This document shows positions 14,850-25,749 of a stretch of 35,612 nt of DNA, in pieces; within the stretch, counting starts at the first letter, position 1, and the number at the start of each line of letters is the position of its first letter. Origin of the DNA: Planctomycetota bacterium (GTDB lineage: Bacteria > Planctomycetota > UBA1135 > UBA2386); assembly GCA_029936315.1 (NCBI GenBank), contig JAPYTD010000009.1:1-35612 (forward strand), given 5' to 3'. Below the pieces are notes generated by a model, which saw nothing but the letters and a program-made list of their open reading frames with translations, did not search any database and was not told the origin of the DNA. The position numbers were made by a program, and so were the translations under genes.

Positions 14850-17456
14850 CTATTCGTAACGAACGGACTCGCTTGGACTCTGTCGCAACGCGCGCCATGC
14901 GGGCAAGATTGCGGCGCACACCGCCGTTGCGAACGCGCCAACAGGAACGTAGAAGAACCAAGTCCACGGGATCGCCAACGGCGCATCGAGACGGGCGACG
15001 GCGTTCAGGCCGAGCACCAACACCTTGGCGAGCGGATAACAAAGGCCCAGTGACAAGATGCTGGCAAGCCCGGCAACGACCGCCCCCTCGATCAGGAAAC
15101 TCGAACCGAGCGCCGATCTCTTCATGCCAAGCGCACGCAGCACACCCAACTCCTTGGCGCGCCCCAGCGCTGCGATCGTCATGCCGTTTAGCAAACCAAC
15201 GCCAGCGAGCACGAGCATCAAGAACAGCAGCATGTCGAACAGTCGGAAATCCCGCCCAACATCACGGAGCAAGTACGCTGCAACACTGTCCCCGGTCTTG
15301 TTGCTGTGCAGGTTCGGCAACGTCGCGCGAGCCGCGGCGCGTACGACCTTGAGATCGGCGTCCCGCTTGAGCCGCACAGTGATCAGTTCGACACACACAT
15401 CGCCAATGCAAAAGTCCTTGTGCAACCAGTGCGGGGACGTGATCGCAAACGCGCGCTCATCACTGTCGAACCCCGCACCGTCGTGCACGAGTAAGACCTC
15501 GTAGCTGACCGGCGTGCCGTTCTTGTCACGCAACGCGATCAACGAGCCTTCCTGCCAATCGCGCGACATCGCCAGGCGGGTGCTGACGATCAGGGATCGA
15601 TCGCGCTTGCCCGCGTAGCGGTGCATTGCCGTCTGCCGGCCCTCAAGTGGGCCGCGGTAGCCACCGGCGCTCTCCACCGACAGACCGCGCAACAAGAACC
15701 CGCCGCTGCGGACCTCGCCTTCAAAGGCATCGACTTGTTGCACGCCTGCCACTTCGGCGAGCCGCTGGGCATTGGCCAAGGTGGTTGGCTCGGTGCGCAG
15801 GAACAACACGTTGGTTAGCGCGGCGTCGCCAAACTGCTTCACCTCGGCGCGCAAAGACCACGTAAGCGCCTTCAAGCCGAGCGTTGCCAAGAGCACTGCC
15901 GACAAGCCGCAGACGGCGGCTGACACGCGACCGGAAGAGCGCTTCAACACCTTGTCGACCAGCCAGGTGGCCATGGGCGCCAACGGCCGGAACGGCAGCA
16001 ACATGGCGCGGCCAAGCATCCCGGTCATGCCAGGCGCCAGCAGCAGCACGCCACCGAACAGCCCAAGCATGCCACCGAGTTCGAGCAACACCGTGCGCGT
16101 CTCACGGCCTTCTTCAACAGCCAATGGCGTCATCGCCAAGTAGGCCAATGGCAGAGCCAGCACGAGCAAGCCAAACATCCAGACATGCACGCCGCGCATC
16201 AGATCGACGCCATCGTCGTTGCCCGGTGCCAGCCCCCTAGCACGCAGAATGTCGAGCGCCGGGATCTGGCGTGCGCGAACCAGCGGAAACATCGCACCTG
16301 CCAAGGTGAACATGACGCCGAGCACACCGGTCCACAGCACGGGGAACCACGGGATGTCGAAGGTCGACCACTCCTTACCGAGACCGAGCGAACTGACCCG
16401 TTCTGCCTGCAGCCATAGCGCCAGCACCAAGCCGAGTCCGATACCGAGCGCCGATCCGACGAGTCCAAGCATCAGTGCATCGACCAGGAAGATGCGCGTG
16501 ATCGCGCCGGTGCCGGTGCCTAGACAGCGCAGCAATCCGAGTTGTCGGACGCGAGCAATCAGCGAATGCGACAGCGTCTGGAACACGACGAACATGCCGA
16601 GCAACAATGCCAGACCCCCGAGGATCTTCAGGCCATTGCGGAACGCACGTTCGTCAGCGCCTTCACCGATCATCGCACCGCGCGCATCAACGACCGAGTA
16701 GTCGCGGTTGAGTTCTTGCCTGAGCCGGTCCAGGTCTGCGCCTTGCTCGCGCAGGACGTGGTAGAGGTTGCCACCCACGGGCCGCAGTTTTTCGGCCAAG
16801 GCGAGCGGTGCGACGGCGACCAGACCACCTTCGCGCTTGCCGAGCTTCTGGTGTTCGAGCACGCCGACGACTGTCACCGTGGTGGAAAACGTCTTTGTGC
16901 CTGGAGGAGGCTCAATCGCCACCAGCTGTCCATCCTTGCATTCGACTCGTTGCGTCGTTGGCGGCTCCGCCAACGTCATCGTATCGCCAACATCGACACC
17001 AAGCAGGTGTGCAGCTTCAGCGCCGAGCAGCACAGATGCGACGTCGGGTTCTAGATCCTCGGCACCGAGATCGCGACCGCGATTGACCACGTAGTGCGCA
17101 AACGCATTGGCCGGCAACGGCGCCAAACCAAACACGGAGAGCGGCAAGGGTTTCTGTGGCCCCTTCGCAATGCCGCGCGCTGCACGCCAAACGGCAGCGT
17201 CGGCCACGCCGGGCCGACCACGCAAGTCCTCGCGCACGTCTTGCGCCGTGCGCGTCGACACAATTGGATACACCTCGAGGTCAACCCAACCGCGCTGCGG
17301 CTCCTGGGCCATGAGGCGGCTCTGGATCGTATTGTGGTCCATCACGTAGATGGCCACGACGATCGCAACGCCAAGCGCAATGCCGACCAAGGTCAGCAGG
17401 ATGCGCAGGAAACTAGACGTCCAGTTCCTGGAGACGATGAAACACGTCAGCGACAT
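14850..17456 (-). CDS. ABC transporter permease, FtsX/MacB type with two FtsX domains
   Basis: Encodes 868 residues from ATG 17456. This start overlaps the ATPase gene by 44 bases, but it is favoured because MSLTCFIVSRNWTSSFLR leads straight into the first membrane helix, as in MacB/LolC proteins. A GTG four codons earlier is the alternative. A large periplasmic domain (about 45-285) follows helix 1. The first FtsX helix bundle is near 285-410 (LGLLRCLGTGTGAITRIFLVDALMLGLVGSALG), then comes a second periplasmic region, and the second FtsX bundle ends the protein (ELGVLRALGMKRSALGSSFLIEGAVVAGLASI). Together with the ATPase it would make a type VII, mechanotransmission-type ABC system acting on periplasmic lipoproteins, peptides or lipids. 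The cargo is unknown. Confidence 0.88.
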   Translation of the reverse strand: MSLTCFIVSRNWTSSFLRILLTLVGIALGVAIVVAIYVMDHNTIQSRLMAQEPQRGWVDLEVYPIVSTRTAQDVREDLRGRPGVADAAVWRAARGIAKGPQKPLPLSVFGLAPLPANAFAHYVVNRGRDLGAEDLEPDVASVLLGAEAAHLLGVDVGDTMTLAEPPTTQRVECKDGQLVAIEPPPGTKTFSTTVTVVGVLEHQKLGKREGGLVAVAPLALAEKLRPVGGNLYHVLREQGADLDRLRQELNRDYSVVDARGAMIGEGADERAFRNGLKILGGLALLLGMFVVFQTLSHSLIARVRQLGLLRCLGTGTGAITRIFLVDALMLGLVGSALGIGLGLVLALWLQAERVSSLGLGKEWSTFDIPWFPVLWTGVLGVMFTLAGAMFPLVRARQIPALDILRARGLAPGNDDGVDLMRGVHVWMFGLLVLALPLAYLAMTPLAVEEGRETRTVLLELGGMLGLFGGVLLLAPGMTGMLGRAMLLPFRPLAPMATWLVDKVLKRSSGRVSAAVCGLSAVLLATLGLKALTWSLRAEVKQFGDAALTNVLFLRTEPTTLANAQRLAEVAGVQQVDAFEGEVRSGGFLLRGLSVESAGGYRGPLEGRQTAMHRYAGKRDRSLIVSTRLAMSRDWQEGSLIALRDKNGTPVSYEVLLVHDGAGFDSDERAFAITSPHWLHKDFCIGDVCVELITVRLKRDADLKVVRAAARATLPNLHSNKTGDSVAAYLLRDVGRDFRLFDMLLFLMLVLAGVGLLNGMTIAALGRAKELGVLRALGMKRSALGSSFLIEGAVVAGLASILSLGLCYPLAKVLVLGLNAVARLDAPLAIPWTWFFYVPVGAFATAVCAAILPAWRALRQSPSESVRYE

Positions 17457-18213
17457 CGAATGGTCCACCCTTCAGTTCGGACTGCGGCAACAACGCACCA
17501 TCGTGCAGGAACATGACGCGGTCACCGGCAGCGGCATCGCGAGGATTGTGTGTGACCAACAGGATGCTCGCCGACAGCCGAGTACACACGTCGCGCAGAA
17601 GGCCAATGACTTCTTCGCCGGCCTTGCTGGACAGGTTGCCGGTTGGTTCGTCAGCAAGCACCAACGACGGCTGCGTCACGAGCGCACGGGCGATCGAGAT
17701 GCGCTGCATCTCACCGCCCGAAAGCGCCGACGGCAGGCGGTCACGTAGTTTGCTGACGCCAAGCAACTCGAACAGGCTGTCGACGCGGTCGCGGTGCTTT
17801 TTGGGATTTTGACCGAGGATGCGCAATGGCAGCGTCACGTTCTCGTGCACCGTCAAATCGGGCAGCAGATGGAAGAACTGGAAGATGAAGCCAATACGCC
17901 GACGTCGAACCGCGGCGCGAAACTCCTCGTCACCACTGCTCAGAGCTTCGCCAGAGACCAACACGTCCCCGGCAGTCGGGCGGTCGAGACCGGCGAGCAT
18001 GTGCAGCAGCGTCGACTTGCCGGAGCCGGACGGGCCCATGATGGTCGCGAACTCGCCCTTCTGCAGGGTGAAGCTGACGTCGCGCACGATTGGGACCTCG
18101 CGCCCCTCCATCTGCCGCATTCGAAAGACGGAACGTGCTTCAAGCACCGGCGGCGACGCGCCCGGCTCCGGGCTGCTGACGCGTTTGGCGTTTGGGTCGG
18201 AGGTCGTCGACAT
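17413..18213 (-). CDS. ABC transporter ATP-binding protein, LolD/MacB-like
   Basis: Encodes 266 residues from ATG 18213. Walker A GPSGSGKST is at 60-68, the Q-loop Gln at 112, the signature LSGGEMQR at 164-171, Walker B SLVLADEPTGNL with D188 and E189, and the switch His at 222. All catalytic elements are intact. Spacing and the GNLSSKAGEEV stretch fit the LolD/MacB/FtsE-like group that energises FtsX-type permeases. The first 22 residues are a non-conserved hydrophilic lead. It is the first gene of the run that ends with aspS. The divergent gap before rlmN carries a candidate operator at 18272-18295. Confidence 0.92.
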   Translation of the reverse strand: MSTTSDPNAKRVSSPEPGASPPVLEARSVFRMRQMEGREVPIVRDVSFTLQKGEFATIMGPSGSGKSTLLHMLAGLDRPTAGDVLVSGEALSSGDEEFRAAVRRRRIGFIFQFFHLLPDLTVHENVTLPLRILGQNPKKHRDRVDSLFELLGVSKLRDRLPSALSGGEMQRISIARALVTQPSLVLADEPTGNLSSKAGEEVIGLLRDVCTRLSASILLVTHNPRDAAAGDRVMFLHDGALLPQSELKGGPFDVADVFHRLQELDV

Positions 18214-18271
18214 TGGCCGGATAATGCCCCATTCCCCTGGCGTGCGGTTCGATTTTTTCTTCGGACTGACA

Positions 18272-18295
18272 ATTACTTTGCATTGCCAAGGTAAT
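18272..18295. promoter_or_regulatory. Imperfect 24-bp palindrome in the divergent ATPase/rlmN gap
   Basis: Half-sites ATTACTTTG and CAAGGTAAT are inverted around a six-base centre. Eight of nine positions are complementary. The site is unusually AT-rich for this genome and lies in the 169-base gap between two divergently transcribed genes. It could bind a dimeric regulator of either or both. No regulator is encoded nearby. Confidence 0.35.
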
Positions 18296-18382
18296 GATCA
18301 CCAAGACGTAACCCGATTGCGCCAAAACGTTTGGCTGCCGCCTGCCCGAGACCATCGGCAACCGGCTATGGTTTGAGCGCTC

Positions 18383-19516
18383 GTGCCAATGCAAGTGGAC
18401 AAGAAGGCCCTGAGTGACGGCGACCCGGGCAGCAACCCGGGCAACGCCACACCGGCGACTGGGCCCAAGACCTTGGACCTGCTTGCTACGACTGCATCCG
18501 AGTTGGCTCGCGCCGCCGCGACCTGGTTCGGAACGTCGAAGGGTGCCGGCCTCGCCCGCGCCGTGCATCGCGACGCAGTTTGCAAGGCGACGTTCTCCCC
18601 AGAGGACCTTGGCGCCGGACCGCGCGCGGCGGCCGTCTGGCGAGCCCACGCGACCATGCAGTTGCCGACCGTCGTCGCCGAACAGAACGAAGACGCCGGG
18701 CACGGTGCGATCCACAAGCGCCTGCTGCAACTGCGCGACGGCCGCACCATCGAGAGCGTATCGCTGCCAATGGGCCACGATCGACGTTCGTTGTGCGTGT
18801 CGACGCAGGTCGGTTGTGCGCGCGGCTGCACGTTCTGCGAAACCGGTCGCCTGGGTTTGCTGCGCAACCTGACGGCTGGCGAAATCGTCGCCCAGGTCAC
18901 GCTGCAACGCCAGCACACGACCGTTGACCAGATCGTTTTCCAAGGCATGGGCGAACCGCTCGACAACCTCGACGCGTTGCTGGCGGCCATGCGTGTGCTG
19001 CACGATCCGAACGGGATCGGCTTGGCCCAGGATCGCATGACGGTGTGCACCGTCGGCCACGTGCCGGGCATCGATGCGTTGCGCGAGCTTGGCTGGAAAC
19101 GTTTGGGCTTGTCTCTGAGCCTCAACAGCGCCGACGAATCCCGGCGCGCCGAGTTGATGCCGCACTCGGTGCGATACTCATTGCTCGAAATCCAGCAAGC
19201 ACTCATGCGCTACCGCCAGCGCAAGAACCTGGCGCTCGGAGTGCACTGGTGCCTGCTGCCGGGCATCAACGACACGGCCCGCGATGCGGACCAGATCGCG
19301 GAGTTCTTGGCGCCGCTAGGCCGCACGTTCTTACACGTGATCCCGTTCAATCCAGGGCACGAGCCGATCACTGCGTTGCCCAGCGAAGCCGAAGTCGTGC
19401 ACTTCGTCGGCTTGTTGCGCGACCGCGGCATCGCAGTTCGACGACGCATCACCAAGGGGCGCTCGGTGATGGCCGGATGCGGACAGCTCGGTTCGACTAC
19501 CCAAACTGCCGTCTAG
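18383..19516 (+). CDS. rlmN: RlmN-family 23S rRNA adenine-C2 methyltransferase (radical SAM)
   Basis: Encodes 377 residues from GTG 18383; ATG 18389 is two codons later. C145, C149 and C152 in CARGCTFCETG are the C-x3-C-x2-C ligands of the radical SAM 4Fe-4S cluster. MGEPLDN is the SAM-binding GEP-type motif. KGRSVMAGCGQLG near the C-terminus carries the Cys that forms the methylated-cysteine intermediate together with a second conserved Cys. RlmN methylates C2 of A2503 in 23S rRNA and A37 in some tRNAs. The N-terminal accessory domain is shorter and more Ala-rich than in E. coli RlmN, so a diverged paralogue is possible. The gene converges with the FKBP gene with nine bases between the stops. 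Confidence 0.85.
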   Translation: MPMQVDKKALSDGDPGSNPGNATPATGPKTLDLLATTASELARAAATWFGTSKGAGLARAVHRDAVCKATFSPEDLGAGPRAAAVWRAHATMQLPTVVAEQNEDAGHGAIHKRLLQLRDGRTIESVSLPMGHDRRSLCVSTQVGCARGCTFCETGRLGLLRNLTAGEIVAQVTLQRQHTTVDQIVFQGMGEPLDNLDALLAAMRVLHDPNGIGLAQDRMTVCTVGHVPGIDALRELGWKRLGLSLSLNSADESRRAELMPHSVRYSLLEIQQALMRYRQRKNLALGVHWCLLPGINDTARDADQIAEFLAPLGRTFLHVIPFNPGHEPITALPSEAEVVHFVGLLRDRGIAVRRRITKGRSVMAGCGQLGSTTQTAV

Positions 19517-19525
19517 GCTCACCGA

Positions 19526-20680
19526 CTACTTAATCTCGACCAGCTCGACCAGGAAGATCAGCGTCGCGTTGCCTGGAATCTTCGGTGGGCTGCCCTGCGC
19601 GCCATAGCCGAGTTCTGACGGGATCTGGAACAAGAACTTGGCGCCCGGCTTCATCATCTGCAAGCCTTCCGTCCAGCCCTTGATGACGCGGTTGAGCGGG
19701 AACTCGGACGGCTCGCCGCGCGCGTGCGAGCTATCGAACAGCTTGCCATCAGTGGTCCAGCCCGTGTAGTGAGCCTTCACCGTGTTGGTCGCCTTCGGGG
19801 AGTCGCCTTCGCCGGACGCGATCACTTCGTACTGCAAGCCCGACTGGGTCGTGACGAGCTTGTCCTTCGACGGCAGACGGAACTTCGGCATCGTCGACAC
19901 CGAAATGAGTTCGAGCTCCCACACCGTGTCGGTGCGAGACTGCCGCACGAGCGCAGCCGGCACTTCAGCGCGAACCGAACCACCGACCTTCAGGTCCTTG
20001 ACGATGTCCTTCAAGAACGGCCAGTTGAGCGAGTCAAGCGTGCCGCCAAAGCTGCGGCCAGTACGCTGTGAGCAATCGAGCAGAGTCTTGTCGATATCCC
20101 AGATGGCGTAACGCAGCGCGACGCCATCGCCTTCAGCGATCGCCGAACCATCACCAGGCTTGAGCACTTCGAACTTGACGCCGTTTGCGAGCGTCGTCTG
20201 CTTGTCCGGATTGCCGGGTCGCATCTTCGGCATGCTGATCACGTTGACCAGTTCGACGTCGAACACCAAGGTCGCGTTAGCCGGAATCTTTGGCGGCCGA
20301 CCTTGCGGACCATAGGCGATATCACCTGGGATGATGAACTTGCACCGCATGCCCTTGGTCATCAGCTTGAGCCCCTCGGTCCAGCCTGGGATGACCTTGT
20401 TAACGCCAAACTTGCTCGTCGCGTCGCGATCGCGCGAACTATCGAACTTGGTACCGTTGCTCAACCAACCGGTGTAGTGCACTTCGACGTCATCGCCATC
20501 GGTGGGATAGATATCGCCTTCGCCCTTCTTGAGAATGCCCCACTGAAGACCGGACTTGGTCGTCTTCATGTCCTCGCAACTGGGAATGCCATCCTGCTTC
20601 TTCACGGCAGGAGTCTGGCTGGTAGCGGGCAAGGCAATAAGGCCGAGCGCGGCCACGGTTAGGTACGGAAGCAGATTCAT
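19526..20680 (-). CDS. FKBP-type peptidyl-prolyl isomerase with three tandem FKBP-like domains
   Basis: Encodes 384 residues from ATG 20680, which opens a signal peptide (LLPYLTVAALGLIALPATSQ), so the protein is exported. Domain 1 (about 43-147) and domain 3 (about 279-384) are canonical FKBPs: VHYTGW/AHYTGW, FDSS, KVIPGWTEGL/RVIKGWTEGL, then YGPQG/YGAQG and PPKIP.NATL. Active-site-type residues are Y69, F79, D80, W100, Y123 and Y305, F315, D316, W336, Y359. The middle segment (about 164-263) has the same strand order and length but lacks the V-I-x-G-W and Y-G motifs, so it is probably a catalytically dead copy. The domains are joined by near-identical linkers (ISMPKMR, VSTMPKFR), which points to internal duplication. 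A promoter-like site precedes the gene. Confidence 0.88.
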   Translation of the reverse strand: MNLLPYLTVAALGLIALPATSQTPAVKKQDGIPSCEDMKTTKSGLQWGILKKGEGDIYPTDGDDVEVHYTGWLSNGTKFDSSRDRDATSKFGVNKVIPGWTEGLKLMTKGMRCKFIIPGDIAYGPQGRPPKIPANATLVFDVELVNVISMPKMRPGNPDKQTTLANGVKFEVLKPGDGSAIAEGDGVALRYAIWDIDKTLLDCSQRTGRSFGGTLDSLNWPFLKDIVKDLKVGGSVRAEVPAALVRQSRTDTVWELELISVSTMPKFRLPSKDKLVTTQSGLQYEVIASGEGDSPKATNTVKAHYTGWTTDGKLFDSSHARGEPSEFPLNRVIKGWTEGLQMMKPGAKFLFQIPSELGYGAQGSPPKIPGNATLIFLVELVEIK

Positions 20681-20716
20681 GATTCTCTGAGGTCTGGTGG
20701 AGGCTGAAGGCGAAAG

Positions 20717-20745
20717 AGTATAACGGTGCCGCCCGGGAGCGTCAC
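20717..20745 (-). promoter_or_regulatory. Sigma70-like promoter for the FKBP gene
   Basis: On the minus strand GTGACG (20745-20740) is followed after exactly 17 bases by TATACT (20722-20717). The -35 box matches TTGACA at four of six positions and the -10 box matches TATAAT at five of six. The predicted start of transcription is about 30 bases before the ATG at 20680. Confidence 0.5.
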
Positions 20746-20829
20746 GACAGCAGCCGCCCGGGATTACTTCTTGGCGAGATTGCCGACCGACGTAGTGATT
20801 CGGCGCATGCCTACGATGGGGAACCGCGC

Positions 20830-20958
20830 CTACTTGCCCAACATGGCACGTTGGGGCTGGTAGAGCGCCACACCCGAAACCATCTCCGGACGGAATTGCG
20901 GCCCGAGATCCGTCAGGGGCTCGGAGCCGCCAACGACGAGATAGGCATGCGGCAGCAT
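20830..20958 (-). pseudogene. Possible coding remnant (42-codon frame)
   Basis: From ATG 20958 to TAG 20830 the frame reads like the end of a real protein: LPHAYLVVGGSEPLTDLGP, then RPEMVSGVALYQPQRAMLGK. About three quarters of its third codon positions are G or C, in line with neighbouring genes. No start with a ribosome binding site is visible, and the region upstream reads plausibly only in a different frame (MKKYFMADGDMHRVAA). This may be the C-terminus of a frameshifted gene. I cannot name the family. Confidence 0.25.
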
Positions 20959-21098
20959 GTTTTTGTCGCCCGCTCGACGATGCCGCGACGCGATGCATAT
21001 CGCCGTCGGCCATGAAGTACTTCTTCATCATCGCGGGCCGCGCCGTCCGGCCGGTCGGCAAACTGCTCTATTCTCAGATCGATCGCGGACGGCGGGCT

Positions 21099-21527
21099 CT
21101 AGCGCATGCTGCCCGTGCCACTCCGGCGAGCGATCATTTCGCGGGCGAGCGCGCGGCGCAGCGCACCTTCGGCCATCAAGAAATCTTCGCTCAGCTTGTC
21201 GAGTCCGGCCAGCTGCTCGCGGGCACGGACTTCAGCAGCCTTGACGCGCTCCAGATCGATCTCGTCGGCGAACTCGCCGGCCTCACAGACCAGCGTCAGC
21301 GTGTTGTGCTGCACTTGCGCAAATCCATCGGTGACAAACATCTCGTTCTGCTTGCCATCGATCTCGGTGATCATCGCTGTGCCGCTCTGGGCGATGCCGG
21401 TCATTAGCGGCGCGTGGTGCGGCAGCACGCCATAGCGTCCGTCCGTGCCGACGAACGACACCGAGCTGACCATGCGATCCATGATCGTGCGGTCGGGAGT
21501 GACAATGCGCAGGAGGAGTTCGGACAT
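21099..21527 (-). CDS. atpC: ATP synthase epsilon subunit
   Basis: Encodes 142 residues from ATG 21527. The N-terminal beta-sandwich has the family block VSSVSFVGTDGRYGVLPHHAPLMTGI followed by FVTDGFAQVQHNTLTLVCEAGEFADEID. A helical C-terminal part follows (LERVKAAEVRAREQLAGLDKL). Epsilon couples the gamma shaft to the c ring and can inhibit ATP hydrolysis. It is the last gene of the atp operon, 69 bases after atpD. Confidence 0.94.
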   Translation of the reverse strand: MSELLLRIVTPDRTIMDRMVSSVSFVGTDGRYGVLPHHAPLMTGIAQSGTAMITEIDGKQNEMFVTDGFAQVQHNTLTLVCEAGEFADEIDLERVKAAEVRAREQLAGLDKLSEDFLMAEGALRRALAREMIARRSGTGSMR

Positions 21528-21596
21528 AGGATCTGGTCGTCTTGGTTGCTCTATCGAAGGACTGCGTCGCGGCCAGTATGGCTGGCCTGCCGACGA

Positions 21597-23111
<1,515 letters not shown>

Positions 23112-23145
23112 TCAGTCGATCGCCGGATCAGCTGACGGCACTAGA

Positions 23146-24027
23146 TCAGCTGACAGCGCTTGCGCCACCGATGATGTCGAGCAATTCCTTGGTGATGCTC
23201 TCTTGGCGGGCGCGGTTGTAGATCTTCTTCAGGTCCTTCGTCATGCGGCCGGCTGCGTCGGTCGCACCCTTCATCGCCATACGGCGCGAAGCGTGCTCAC
23301 TGGTCAGCGACTGGAGCATGGCATCGAAGATGACCGTTTCGAGGTAACGAGGCATCAGAGCGTTGAACACCGTCGATGCATCCGGCTCGATCAAGAAGTC
23401 GAGTGCGTAGTTGTCTTGCTCTGCGCCATCGCCAACGGCAATCGTGCGGATCGGCAAGAACAGTTGTTCGGTCGGCACAAACTTGGCCATCGATAGGAAG
23501 CGGGTCGAAAACAGGCGCAGTTCGTCACAGACACCACTGGTGAACGCTTCCACCAGCGCTTCTCCGACTAGCTTGGCGGACTTGAAGTCGGCCTTGTCGA
23601 GCGCCGGCTCGACAAAGAAGCGTTCCACTTCGAAGCCACGGCGGATCAGCCAGGTGTAGCCCTTGCGGCCGTAGACCCAGAACTTGGCCTGCTTGCCCCC
23701 GGCCTTTAGCTCGTCAACTTTTCGCTTCAGGGTCTGCAACAGGTTGCTGTTGTAGGAACCACACAAGCCGCGATCGGACGAGATCAGAAAGAAGCCAACT
23801 GTTTTGACCTCGCGCTGGGTGAACAACGGCACGTCCTCTTCACCGGCGACCTTGGTCGCGATGCGTTGGATCATGTGGCGGATCTCCGCGGTGTAGGGGG
23901 AGAAGTTCTGCGCCTTGGCCTGCACCTTGCGTAGCTTCATCGACGCGACCATTTCCATGGCGCCAGTGATCTGCGCGATGCTGGAGACCGACTTGATGCG
24001 GCCGCGTAGTTCCTTGAGGTTCGCCAT
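23146..24027 (-). CDS. atpG: ATP synthase gamma subunit
   Basis: Encodes 293 residues from ATG 24027. The N-terminal helix (LKELRGRIKSVSSIAQITGAMEMVASMKLRK) and the C-terminal helix (SRRMAMKGATDAAGRMTKDLKKIYNRARQESITKE) form the coiled-coil shaft that turns inside the alpha/beta hexamer. SSDRGLCGSYN is the conserved central block. The length is normal. It lies 53 bases after atpA. Confidence 0.96.
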   Translation of the reverse strand: MANLKELRGRIKSVSSIAQITGAMEMVASMKLRKVQAKAQNFSPYTAEIRHMIQRIATKVAGEEDVPLFTQREVKTVGFFLISSDRGLCGSYNSNLLQTLKRKVDELKAGGKQAKFWVYGRKGYTWLIRRGFEVERFFVEPALDKADFKSAKLVGEALVEAFTSGVCDELRLFSTRFLSMAKFVPTEQLFLPIRTIAVGDGAEQDNYALDFLIEPDASTVFNALMPRYLETVIFDAMLQSLTSEHASRRMAMKGATDAAGRMTKDLKKIYNRARQESITKELLDIIGGASAVS

Positions 24028-24080
24028 GGATCAGGTCAGGTGTCGTTTAAAGATTCGCTATGCAAGAGTGACTAGCTGAC

Positions 24081-25622
24081 TTAGGCGAGGAACTCGGCCT
24101 TGAAGGTCTTGGCCATCTCGTCACAGCTCTTCGCGATGTCGTCCGTCCACTTCTTGCCGTCGCGGATCGAAGCGAGCACGTCGGCGTGGTTGGCGCGAGC
24201 AAACGCGACATACTGCTTCTCGAAGTCGCTGACGCGCTTGACCGGGATTTCATCGAGGGCGCCCGAGGTCGCAGCGTAGATCGCGATGATCTGCTCTTCG
24301 ACGGGGACCGGCTCGAACTCGGGCTGCTTGAGCACTTCGATCATGCGCTCACCGCGGGTGATCGCCTGCTGCGTGTCTTTGTCGAGGTCGCTGCCGAACT
24401 GGGCGAAGGCGGCCAGCTCTCGGAACTGAGCCAGCTGGATACGAAGGCCACCGGCGTTCTTTTTCATGGCGCCGATCTGGGCGGCACCACCAACACGAGA
24501 CACCGAGATGCCGGCGTTCACGGCCGGGCGCTGGCCGGCGTTGAACAGCGACGACTCCAAGAAGATCTGGCCGTCGGTGATCGAGATCACGTTGGTCGGA
24601 ATGTAGGCCGACACGTCGCCTTCCTGCGTCTCGACGACCGGCAGCGCCGTCAACGAACCGCCACCCATGGCGTCGGAGAGCTTGGCCGCGCGCTCAAGCA
24701 GGCGGCTGTGAAGGTTGAAGACGTCACCGGGGAAGGCCTCACGGCCCGGCGGACGACGCAGCAGCAGCATGACCTGACGATACGCGAGCGCTTGCTTGTA
24801 CAAGTCATCGTAGGCAATCACGACGTGACGACCTTCGTCGCGCAGACGCTCACCCATCGAGGCACCGGCGTAGCAGCTCAAGAACTGCATCGAGGCTTCG
24901 GCCGACGCCGGCGCGGACACGACGATCGTGTAGGGCATCGCGCCGTTGGCTTCGAGCGTGGCAACCACGCCCTTGATCGTCGACTGCTTCTGGCCGACGG
25001 CGACGTAGATGCAGATGACCTGATCGGGGTTGTTCGGGTCGCCGCCACCGGTCGACTTCTGGTTGATGAACGTATCGACGATCAGCGAGGTCTTACCGGT
25101 CTGACGGTCACCGATGATCAGCTCACGCTGGCCGCGGCCGATCGGGATCATCGCGTCGACAGCCTTGAGGCCAGTCTGCAACGGCTCGGTCACCGGCTGA
25201 CGTTCTGGCACCGACGGCGAACGGCCTTCGATCGGACGCATGTCCGAGTCAGCAACCTTGATGTCGCCCTTGCCGTCAATCGCCTTGCCGAGCGCGTCGA
25301 CAACCCGACCACACATCTGCAGGCCTGTCGGCACCGAGATGATTCGGCCGGTCGTGCGAACAGTGTCGCCCTCTTTGACCTTGCTGTCGCTACCGAGCAG
25401 CACCGCGCCAACGTTGTCCTCTTCGAGGTTCAGGGCGACACCGAAGATGCCGTCCCCAAAGTCGAGCATCTCGTTCATCATGCAGTCGTCGAGGCCGTGC
25501 ACGCGGGCGGTGCCGTCACCGACCATCAGGACGGTGCCGATGTTCGACTTTTGCATCCGGCCTTGGAAGCCTTCGATCTCGGCCTTCAGGACGGTGGCAA
25601 CTTCGGATGGTTTGAGATCCAT
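24081..25622 (-). CDS. atpA: ATP synthase alpha subunit
   Basis: Encodes 513 residues from ATG 25622. Walker A GDRQTGKT is at 171-178. [41 protein letters not shown] and [14 protein letters not shown] are the invariant blocks of the non-catalytic nucleotide-binding subunit. The length is normal. It lies 127 bases after atpH, the longest gap inside the operon. That gap shows nothing I recognise. Confidence 0.97.
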   Translation of the reverse strand: MDLKPSEVATVLKAEIEGFQGRMQKSNIGTVLMVGDGTARVHGLDDCMMNEMLDFGDGIFGVALNLEEDNVGAVLLGSDSKVKEGDTVRTTGRIISVPTGLQMCGRVVDALGKAIDGKGDIKVADSDMRPIEGRSPSVPERQPVTEPLQTGLKAVDAMIPIGRGQRELIIGDRQTGKTSLIVDTFINQKSTGGGDPNNPDQVICIYVAVGQKQSTIKGVVATLEANGAMPYTIVVSAPASAEASMQFLSCYAGASMGERLRDEGRHVVIAYDDLYKQALAYRQVMLLLRRPPGREAFPGDVFNLHSRLLERAAKLSDAMGGGSLTALPVVETQEGDVSAYIPTNVISITDGQIFLESSLFNAGQRPAVNAGISVSRVGGAAQIGAMKKNAGGLRIQLAQFRELAAFAQFGSDLDKDTQQAITRGERMIEVLKQPEFEPVPVEEQIIAIYAATSGALDEIPVKRVSDFEKQYVAFARANHADVLASIRDGKKWTDDIAKSCDEMAKTFKAEFLA

Positions 25623-25749
25623 AGTGACTCGGTATCGGGACTAAGTTGGGTTGTGCGATCAGTAGCGGCCGGACGAGCTGGTGTGCTCAGGCGACCATGT
25701 ATTCGGTAGACGAGTGCCTGCCGGCAGGAACCCGCCAAGCGGACGACTA

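Larger units (their letters stand above)
20681..21098. other. 418-base spacer between FKBP gene and atpC
   Basis: It holds the FKBP promoter-like site and, on the minus strand, a short frame at 20830-20958 (42 residues, listed separately). An imperfect GC palindrome at 21043-21058 (CCGTCCGG then CCGGTCGG) lies 41 bases past the atpC stop and may help end the ATP synthase transcript. I recognise no RNA gene. Confidence 0.5.
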
